DNA of 64,000 bases. It comes from Microbacterium ureisolvens (GTDB lineage: Bacteria > Actinomycetota > Actinomycetes > Actinomycetales > Microbacteriaceae). Shown in pieces: positions 32,155 to 38,933 of the stretch (its first letter is position 1; each line of letters starts with the position of its first letter). Both the position numbers and the translations under genes were made by a program. The stretch is taken from the NCBI RefSeq assembly GCF_015278315.1, contig NZ_JADIJE010000003.1, positions 310,001 through 374,000 on the forward strand, read 5' to 3'. The notes below the pieces were generated by a model that did not search any database, was not told the origin of the DNA, and worked only from the letters and a program-made list of their open reading frames with translations.

Positions 32155-32901
32155 TCACCAGCCGCTGAGCGAGGCCAACGGGGCGAGGGCGCGCGCGGCA
32201 TCGCGAAGGGCACCGACGTGCCGCGCGGCGACCGAGAGCCGGGCGATCGAGGTCGACAGCGTGACCGCGCCCACTGGCCGCGCGTCGTCGTCGTGGATCG
32301 GCACCGCGATGCAACCGCGGTCGGCGCTGAGGAGCGCGACCTGCTCGGTGTAGCCGCGCACCGCGTACGCCTCGTGGATCGCCCGCACGTCGTCGGCCGG
32401 TGCATCGGTGCGCCAGCACGGCGCCTGCGGGAGCCGCCGGTCGGGATGCGCGACGAGCCACAGATGGCCGATGGCGGACCGGGCCGGATCGGCGAGCAGC
32501 GCTTCGCGGTCCGAGAGCGGGCGACGGTCGTCCTCATCGAGCACGAGCAGCCCCGACCTGTGGAACGCGAACAGGTGCACGGCCTCACCGGTCTCCTCGC
32601 GCAGACGCTCCAGGAGCGGAGCGTGCTCGGGACGCTTGCGAGCTCCCACGATCGCCGCGAGCTCCAGCACGCGCGTGCCGAGCAGGAAACCGGAGAAGTC
32701 GGGGCGGCGCACGAGGTACTCGTCGCGCACGAGCGAGTTGACCACGCGATAGACGGTCGCGCGGGGCGCGCCCACGGCACGGGCGATGTCGGCGGCGGAG
32801 GCCCCGCGGTCGTCGCGGGCGACCTGCTCGAGGATCTCGAGCGCCAGGCCGAGGCCCTTCTCGGGCAGTCGCGTGTCGCCGGCGAGACCCGCGCCGCTCA
32901 T
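32155..32901 (-). CDS. IclR-family transcriptional regulator
   Basis: 248-residue regulator. The winged helix is LEILEQVARDDRGASAADIARAVGAPRATVYRVVNSLV (within residues 20-60), and the effector domain includes GEAVHLFAFHRSGLLVLDE and YTEQVALLSADRGCIAVPI, the usual IclR ligand-pocket region. It overlaps the APC permease stop by 4 bases (ATGA), downstream of it in the same operon. It most likely controls the permease, and possibly the divergent amine oxidase genes, in response to an amine, amino acid or aromatic acid. Confidence 0.9.
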   Translation of the reverse strand: MSGAGLAGDTRLPEKGLGLALEILEQVARDDRGASAADIARAVGAPRATVYRVVNSLVRDEYLVRRPDFSGFLLGTRVLELAAIVGARKRPEHAPLLERLREETGEAVHLFAFHRSGLLVLDEDDRRPLSDREALLADPARSAIGHLWLVAHPDRRLPQAPCWRTDAPADDVRAIHEAYAVRGYTEQVALLSADRGCIAVPIHDDDARPVGAVTLSTSIARLSVAARHVGALRDAARALAPLASLSGW

Positions 32902-34337
32902 GTCCGCTCCGGCCCGTCGATGCAGTCGGCGTCGGTCGGCCAGTCGTGGACGCCGATCCTCGCCGCCACCCGAGGATGCCGCGCCACGCGCAGCGATCCA
33001 GCGACCACGACGGCGCCGAGGATGCCCACCGCCCATACGAGGCCGGCGAGGTTGTCGCGGATGGTCGCCGCGAGATAGAACCCCAGCACGCACAGGAGTC
33101 CGCCCAACGGCAGGGCGCTGAGCACCACCGCGCGGACCGTCAGCTCGCCGATGCGCGCGAGGAAGAAGGGGGCGGCTGCGCACACCAGCGCGTAGGCGAG
33201 CACGAAGCCGAGGATCGAGGCGGGCGCCGTGACGATCCGGATGTCCTGGCGGCTTCCGCCCCATGCGAGCACCGTCACCGGCACCGCGGTGATCGCCGCG
33301 GTGAGCAGGATCCCGCCGATGGCCGGAACGCCACGGCGCGACACGACACCGAAGGAGCGGGGGAGGAGTCCCTCGCGGCTCATCGCGAACGCCAGCCGGG
33401 TCGCAGCGTTCGTCATGGCCAGCGCGCACGCCAGGAACGAGATCGCGACGATGAGGTCGATGAGCCGCGAGAGCCCGGTGACCGCCGAGAGCGATGCCGC
33501 CCCCGGTCGCTCGGCGACGATGGACAGCTGCGCCGCGGTGCCGACGAGCATCACCAGGCCGGTCGCGCCGACGCTGACCATCACCGCGCGGGGGACCGCG
33601 GCGAAGGGGCGACGGGTCTCGGGCCCCAGGGCGGCTCCGCTCTCGAACCCGACGAACCCGATCAGCGCGAACGCGACACCGGTGATCACGGCCTCGAGCG
33701 AGAAGTCGGCGGCGCGCGGCACCAGCAGCCCGACGTCCCACCGGGTGAGGCTGAGTGCGGCGATGGAGAGGCCGAGGACCGTCACGACGGCGACCGACTC
33801 GAGGACGAGGAGCATGCGCGTCGACATCCGCAGTCCGCGGGCGACCACGAACGCGATGACGGCGCCGAACCCCGTGATGAGGGCGATCGTGAGCCATGGG
33901 GAAGGCGTGTCGCCTCCGATGAGGCTCGCCAGCCGGAGCGATCCCGCGGTCAGCGTGTTGATCGCGACGGCGATGTACCCGATGCCGAGCGCCGCCCCCG
34001 CGATGAGGCCCACGTGCGAGCCCAGGCCGCGCACCGCGAACGTGTACAGCGAACCGGTGCTGGCGATCCGCCGGGCGAACATCCCGATGACGAGCCCGAC
34101 GCCCACGACGAGGGTGATCGTGATCGCGATGTCGAGGAAGGCGAACGAGCCGCTGCGCGCGTAGGCCGCGGCGGGGTGGACGAGCAGGACGCCCGCGGGC
34201 GCCGTCGCGGCGACCGACTGCGCGACGACATCGACGGTGTGCGCGTGGCGGCGACGCAGGCCGGAGAACGGCGAGGCGGAGCCCAGGTCGTTCCTCGGGC
34301 GCGCCATCTCGATCGCGTCCGCGAGTGCACTGCTCAC
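32898..34337 (-). CDS. APC-superfamily amino acid/amine permease
   Basis: 479-residue transporter with about 12 to 14 helices. The N-terminus carries DVVAQSVAATAPAGVLLVHPAAAYARSG, the unwound-helix region typical of APC transporters, followed by GSLYTFAVRGLGSHVGLIAGAALGIGY and FVGFESGAALGPETRRP, a classic APC helix-6 motif. It is co-transcribed with the IclR gene and divergent from the gene pair containing a copper amine oxidase, which suggests uptake of an amine or amino acid. The specific substrate cannot be deduced. Confidence 0.9.
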   Translation of the reverse strand: MSSALADAIEMARPRNDLGSASPFSGLRRRHAHTVDVVAQSVAATAPAGVLLVHPAAAYARSGSFAFLDIAITITLVVGVGLVIGMFARRIASTGSLYTFAVRGLGSHVGLIAGAALGIGYIAVAINTLTAGSLRLASLIGGDTPSPWLTIALITGFGAVIAFVVARGLRMSTRMLLVLESVAVVTVLGLSIAALSLTRWDVGLLVPRAADFSLEAVITGVAFALIGFVGFESGAALGPETRRPFAAVPRAVMVSVGATGLVMLVGTAAQLSIVAERPGAASLSAVTGLSRLIDLIVAISFLACALAMTNAATRLAFAMSREGLLPRSFGVVSRRGVPAIGGILLTAAITAVPVTVLAWGGSRQDIRIVTAPASILGFVLAYALVCAAAPFFLARIGELTVRAVVLSALPLGGLLCVLGFYLAATIRDNLAGLVWAVGILGAVVVAGSLRVARHPRVAARIGVHDWPTDADCIDGPERT

Positions 34338-34588
34338 GCGGCCTCCCGGGTGCGCCGCGCCCGCGCGCGGCGGCTGAAGGCGACGCTATCCGCCGCGCGT
34401 TGCCGGAAAGCGCTGGCTGTGTTTCGCGGCTGTGACAACCGGTGAGACGTGTGTGCCGTACCGCGGCGGCGTCGTCTCAGAAGGTTTTCGCTCGGCGTTC
34501 GCGGCGTCATACGACCGGGAAACGGCGGCGGCGAAGAATCGGCCCCGACGCGGGTGCGAGCCGCGTCTTCGCCGTCGAAAGGACTCCT

Positions 34589-35434
34589 GTGACCGAACAA
34601 CAGCACTCTCCCGAGGGGGACTCGCCGCCGCCCTCGCGGCAGCGGCCCTCCCTCCGGAACCGCCTCCTGACACCGCGCACCCTCGGTATCGGCTCGGCGG
34701 TCGCCGCCGCCGCAGCCGCCGTGGCGCTCGTCTTCGCCACCCAGACCGCTGTGCAGGCGACGTCGTCGCCGGAGACGCCCGCCTCGACCCCCATCGCGGC
34801 CGACAGCACCGACGAGGACGCACCCGAGAAGGCGGAAGAGGTGGCCATGCCCGCCACCGTCGCCGCCGCCTACGACGGACTCTCCGGCGCCGAGGTCGAG
34901 TACGTCCGCTTCCTGGGCGCCCAGGACGACGCGTTCGCCTCCGGCACGGACGTGTTCGGCGAGGCGGGACTCCAGTTCCTCTCCACCGACGTCGCCGACC
35001 CGCAGGCCTACTCCGACGGGCACCGGCGTCTGCTCTCGCTGTACTACGACTACGCCACGAACGAGACGGTCAGCATGATCGTCAACGTCACCTCCGGCGC
35101 GGTCGAGTCGGTGGAGCGCGCGTCCGGCACGCAGCCGGCGCCGACCGACGCCGAGACGGCGCTGGCGTGGGAGCTGCTGCTCGACTCCGACGCCGCCCAG
35201 CCGGTCGTCGACGAGTTCGCCGCGCTCACCGGCGGCTCGGCCCTCACCCCGGCATCCGCCGAGGTGCTCCTCACCGCCCACTCGTTCGTCACCGACGCCG
35301 GCTCCTTCGGCGCCGAGTCGTGCGGCATCGACCGCTGCGTGCAGGTGCTCGCCCAGGTCGACGGCGGCGCCTTCCTCACCACCAGCACGTACGTCGTCAA
35401 CCTGTCGACCCGTGCCGTCCTGACCATCTCATGA
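34589..35434 (+). CDS. Secreted or membrane-anchored hypothetical protein upstream of copper amine oxidase
   Basis: 281-residue protein of unknown family. A 30-residue Pro/Ser/Arg-rich cytosolic start is followed by one hydrophobic helix (GIGSAVAAAAAAVALVFA), then an acidic Ala/Thr linker and a soluble domain outside the membrane containing SLYYDYATNETVSMIVNVTSG and CGIDRC. The paired Cys in CGIDRC may form a disulfide. GTG start with AAAGGA 5 bases upstream. It ends 17 bases before the amine oxidase start, so it is co-transcribed and may be its partner, chaperone or redox accessory; that is inference. Confidence 0.75.
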   Translation: MTEQQHSPEGDSPPPSRQRPSLRNRLLTPRTLGIGSAVAAAAAAVALVFATQTAVQATSSPETPASTPIAADSTDEDAPEKAEEVAMPATVAAAYDGLSGAEVEYVRFLGAQDDAFASGTDVFGEAGLQFLSTDVADPQAYSDGHRRLLSLYYDYATNETVSMIVNVTSGAVESVERASGTQPAPTDAETALAWELLLDSDAAQPVVDEFAALTGGSALTPASAEVLLTAHSFVTDAGSFGAESCGIDRCVQVLAQVDGGAFLTTSTYVVNLSTRAVLTIS

Positions 35435-35451
35435 CCCTGGAGACACCCCCG

Positions 35452-37371
35452 ATGAAACGAACCTCCCTCCGCCGGCTCCTCGGAGCAGGCACCGCGATGG
35501 CTCTCCTCGCGGGCGGTCTGGTGCTGTCGGCACCCGTCGCGGCATCCGCGCAGACCGTCACCGAGGCATCCTGTTCCGGCGAATCCCTCGTCTCGAAGAC
35601 CCTCGAGGCCGGCTCGAGCTGGCAGATGTGCTGGCGCCTCGACACCTACCGCGGCCTCGTGCTCGACAAGGTCGCGTACCAGCCCCGCGACGACGCCGCC
35701 CCGACGCTCGTGCTCGACTCGATCGCGCTCGCACAGCTCAACGTGCCGTACGACACCGGCGCCACCGAGTACAACGACGTGACCACCTACCAGGTCGGCG
35801 GCCGCCGCCTGCAGGCCATCGAGGCCGTCGACTGCCCGGTCGGCGAGGTGTTCAGTGCGTGGGTCGACGCCACCCGCGGCGAGATCCCGGCGCTGTGCAT
35901 CGGCGAAGAGGACTCCGGCCTCGCGTACCGCTCGAACATCGCGCGCGACGCGCTGTACGCGGCGCAGGGCACCGACCTCGTGCTGCACGCGGTGTCGCGC
36001 ATCGGCTGGTACGAGTACCAGACCGAGTACCGCTTCCACGACGACGGCGAGATCTCGGTGCGCCTCGGCGCGACCGGCGACCTGTCGCCCAACGACTACG
36101 TGAACGTGGTCAACCAGGGCTGGCCGATCGCGCCGGGCCAGGAGGACTTCGCGGTCAACCACTACCACTCGGCGTTCTGGCGCGTGGACTTCGGCATCGA
36201 CTCGGGTGCCAACCAGGTCGTCGAGAAGTTCGCCACCACGCCCACCGGCGAGTACGGCACCACCGGCGACACCGGTCACACGGCGATCCTCGAGACGCAG
36301 CTCACGCAGATCACCAACGAGACCAAGACGATGGGGGCCAACCGCGAGGCGTACCGCGTCGTGAACCCCGAGAGCCTCAACGCGGATGGGCACGCCCGTT
36401 CGTACGAGATCATCGTGCCGCGCGACCAGGCGTACAACCTCAACCCCGAGACCGACTTCGACATCGCGTTCACGTCGGCGAAGTCCGACGAGATCCACGC
36501 GAGCCACAACCTGATCCCGTCGAAGGCGGGCCAGATGGTCACCGACTACATCGCCGACGGCGAGACGCTCGAAGACCCGGTGGCATGGGTGAACGTGGGC
36601 TTCCACCACATCAACCGCGACGAGGACCAGAGCCCCATGCCGATCCACTGGCAGGGCTTCACCCTCTACCCGCGCGACTTCGCCGCGCAGAACCCCAACA
36701 TCCCCGAGGGCCGCAAGTGGGTCAACGGCGACATGCGGGGCGTTCCGAACCCCAACATCACCCCGACGCCGACCGCGTCGCCCACCCCGACGCCGACGGC
36801 CACTCCGACGACCGAGCCGACGGCGGAGCCGACGCCGACCGCGACGCCCACGACCCCGGGCAACGGCAACGGGAACGGGAACGGCAACGGGAACGGGAAC
36901 GGAAACGGGAACGGCAACGGGAACGGGAACGGAGGCTCGGCCGCTCCCGCGGCGGCTCCGGTGACCTTCGGGCAGCCCGAGGTCGCGCCGGGCGCCGCCC
37001 AGACCGCCACAGCGAGCGGCTTCGCGCCGGGTGAGACCGTGAGCGCGGTCATGCACTCCGACCCCGTCGACGTCGGCACGTTCGTCGCCGACAGCGAGGG
37101 CGTCGTCAGCGTGCAGTTCCTCGTCCCGGCGGCCACCCCGGCCGGCGAGCACACGCTCGTGCTGACCGGTCAGACGTCCTCGGCCGTCGCGCAGGGCTCG
37201 TTCACCGTCGCCTCGGCGTCGCCGGCGGCGGTCTTCGGCGCACTCGCGGCGACGGGCACCGACGCGAACCGCTGGGCGATGTCGGGGCTCGTGCTCCTTG
37301 TCGCCGGAGCCGGGCTCGCAGGCACCTCGTGGTTCCTGCGCCGTCAGCAGGGCGTCAAGGCCCAGGCCTGA
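35452..37371 (+). CDS. Secreted copper amine oxidase with LAATG cell-wall sorting signal
   Basis: 639-residue protein. Signal peptide to about residue 34 (ASA), a catalytic domain of about 400 residues, a Thr/Pro linker, 12 Gly-Asn repeats (470-493), a beta domain, then LAATG (598-602), a hydrophobic helix and RRQQ. Catalytic features line up with topaquinone amine oxidases: candidate base Asp109 in EYND, cofactor Tyr187 in IGWYEY (usually GNYDY), copper ligands His237 and His239 in NHYHSAFWRVDFGI and His385/386 in FHHINRDED. Such enzymes convert primary amines to aldehydes, H2O2 and ammonia. The usual N-terminal domains are absent. LAxTG is the class E sortase motif, so attachment to the cell wall is likely. 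Confidence 0.85.
   Translation: MKRTSLRRLLGAGTAMALLAGGLVLSAPVAASAQTVTEASCSGESLVSKTLEAGSSWQMCWRLDTYRGLVLDKVAYQPRDDAAPTLVLDSIALAQLNVPYDTGATEYNDVTTYQVGGRRLQAIEAVDCPVGEVFSAWVDATRGEIPALCIGEEDSGLAYRSNIARDALYAAQGTDLVLHAVSRIGWYEYQTEYRFHDDGEISVRLGATGDLSPNDYVNVVNQGWPIAPGQEDFAVNHYHSAFWRVDFGIDSGANQVVEKFATTPTGEYGTTGDTGHTAILETQLTQITNETKTMGANREAYRVVNPESLNADGHARSYEIIVPRDQAYNLNPETDFDIAFTSAKSDEIHASHNLIPSKAGQMVTDYIADGETLEDPVAWVNVGFHHINRDEDQSPMPIHWQGFTLYPRDFAAQNPNIPEGRKWVNGDMRGVPNPNITPTPTASPTPTPTATPTTEPTAEPTPTATPTTPGNGNGNGNGNGNGNGNGNGNGNGNGGSAAPAAAPVTFGQPEVAPGAAQTATASGFAPGETVSAVMHSDPVDVGTFVADSEGVVSVQFLVPAATPAGEHTLVLTGQTSSAVAQGSFTVASASPAAVFGALAATGTDANRWAMSGLVLLVAGAGLAGTSWFLRRQQGVKAQA
36859..36930 (+). repeat. 12 tandem GGNAAC hexamers (Gly-Asn repeat)
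   Basis: Twelve in-frame hexamers GGSAAC/GGAAAC encode (GN)12 between the Thr/Pro linker and the C-terminal beta domain of the amine oxidase. It makes a flexible spacer and is a likely hotspot for length variation. Confidence 0.9.
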
Positions 37372-37392
37372 TCCCTTCGCGGGGCGGCGTGC

Positions 37393-37458
37393 AGGTCGCG
37401 CCGCCCCGCGAACCCCCGGTCCCGGGCCGCGCAGGTCGCGCCGCCCGGCGAACCCCGT
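37393..37458. repeat. Direct repeat GCAGGTCGCGCCGCCC between amine oxidase and DUF305 genes
   Basis: Two near-identical stretches of about 30 bases (starting GCAGGTCGCGCCGCCC and running through GCGAACCCC) lie in tandem in the 108-base gap. Their GCGGGGCGGC/GCCGCCCCGC segments can pair and may form a terminator-like structure after the amine oxidase gene. Confidence 0.5.
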
Positions 37459-37479
37459 CCTCGTTCCGAAGGAGTCCCC

Positions 37480-38166
37480 ATGCCCCGTCGCATCGCCGCC
37501 CTCGGTGTCGTGCTCGCCGTCTCGACCGGGCTCGCGGGCGCGGCGGTGGTCACGCTGGGGATCACCGCTCCCGCGTCCTCGACGCCGGTCGCGGCCGGAG
37601 CCGGTGCGATGACGGATGCCGCAGCCGCCGCCTATCCGACGGCGCTGGACCACTGCTACATCGAGGGCATGATCCCGCACCATGAGCAGGCGCTCGCTCT
37701 CAGCGAGCTGGTGCTGGCGGCATCCGGCGTCCGCGAGCGCACCCGAGCGCTCGCCGAGTTCATCGTGGCCGACCAGGCCGCCGAGATCGACACGATGCGC
37801 GCCTGGCAGACGGCGTGGCGTGGTGCCATCCCCGCAGGCGGCGTCGCCGCCGGCCATCAGGCACACGGCGCCGCGCAGCCTGTCGCCGGCGCCATCCCCA
37901 TCGGCTGCGGCGATCACCCGCACACGCAGATGAAGGGCATGGCGACTGCGGAACAGCTTGCCGCGCTCGACGCGGCGGAGGCTGACGCAGCCGACCGCCT
38001 CTTCCTCGAGCTGATGATCGCGCACCACGAGGGTGCGCTCGAGATGGCGGAGGGCGCCGTCCGCGAGGGATCGAACGCCTTCGTCCGCAACTCCGGCAAG
38101 CACGTCCTCGTGGAGCAGGAGAGCGAGATCACCGCCATGACGTCGCTCCTCGCCGAGGTGCCGTGA
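37480..38166 (+). CDS. Secreted DUF305 family protein
   Basis: 228-residue protein with an N-terminal signal or anchor helix (AALGVVLAVSTGLAGAAVVTLG) and an intact DUF305 domain. The first His pair is in MIPHHEQALAL (His67-His68), the second in MIAHHEGALEMAEG (His182-His183), with HPHTQMKGMAT between. These His/Met-rich helices are proposed metal (copper) sites. GAAGGAG is the ribosome site. It lies directly after a copper enzyme, so a role in copper supply or protection is plausible but unproven. It overlaps the signal peptidase gene (GTGA). Confidence 0.9.
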   Translation: MPRRIAALGVVLAVSTGLAGAAVVTLGITAPASSTPVAAGAGAMTDAAAAAYPTALDHCYIEGMIPHHEQALALSELVLAASGVRERTRALAEFIVADQAAEIDTMRAWQTAWRGAIPAGGVAAGHQAHGAAQPVAGAIPIGCGDHPHTQMKGMATAEQLAALDAAEADAADRLFLELMIAHHEGALEMAEGAVREGSNAFVRNSGKHVLVEQESEITAMTSLLAEVP

Positions 38167-38741
38167 CCGCCGTCGCCTCGTCGCCCCGCCCGGTCGCCGT
38201 CCCGGGCCGACCGCGGGTCGTGGCCTCTCGGCGTCGGCCCGCGCTCGCCGGGGCGATCTCCATCGCGACTCCCGTCATCGCGGCACTCCTCATCGCTGCG
38301 GCGTTCGGCGTCGCGACCGTGCGCAACGACTCGATGAGCCCCACGCTCCATAACGGCGCAACCGTGGTGTTCGACAGATGGAGCGCACCGGCACGCGGCG
38401 ACATCGTGCTCCTCGTGGACCGCGAAGGCTGGTCGGGCACGGCGGACGCGTTGCTCGTCAAACGCGTCGTCGGCATCGCCGGAGACGTCGTCGTGTGCTG
38501 CGAGGCGGGCAGCGGACGCCTCGTCGTCAACGGCGCCCCTCTCGACGAGCCCTACGCGGGTGAGGTGCGCCCGGGTGGCGACATCCCGTTCCGCGTGACG
38601 GTTCCCGACGGCGCCGTCTGGGTCATGGGGGACAACCGCGCGGGTTCGGCGGACTCGCGCCTGTCGGTTTCCGAGTCGGGGCACGGCGCCGTGTCCGCCG
38701 ACGACCTCCGCGGCACCGTCCGCGCCTGGTGGGGCGGCTGA
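38163..38741 (+). CDS. Signal peptidase I (S26 family)
   Basis: 192-residue membrane peptidase. A cytosolic N-terminus and one helix (ISIATPVIAALLIAAAFGVATV) precede the catalytic Ser57 in NDSMSPTL and Lys100 in LLVKRVVGIAGD; box E appears as VWVMGDNRAGSADSR. It cleaves signal peptides outside the membrane. GTG start overlapping the DUF305 stop by 4 bases. It is likely a dedicated or accessory copy for the secreted proteins encoded just upstream, because a housekeeping lepB normally sits in a ribosomal protein or rnhB neighbourhood. Confidence 0.9.
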   Translation: MTAVASSPRPVAVPGRPRVVASRRRPALAGAISIATPVIAALLIAAAFGVATVRNDSMSPTLHNGATVVFDRWSAPARGDIVLLVDREGWSGTADALLVKRVVGIAGDVVVCCEAGSGRLVVNGAPLDEPYAGEVRPGGDIPFRVTVPDGAVWVMGDNRAGSADSRLSVSESGHGAVSADDLRGTVRAWWGG

Positions 38742-38933
38742 CCCGTCCCGCCACCTGCGCTCGACAGGTCAACCGCGGTCCCGCGGGAGATTCTGCGCGG
38801 ATTCCTCCTGCGCAGGCCCGGCTGGCCCCTGGAATGGCTGCCGGCCGCGGGGCGCGGCATCCGTCCATCCCAGCCGAACCGGATGCCGTGAGAGTTCGGC
38901 CCTCGCGGGCTTCGCGAGGCTTAGCCTGGGAGC

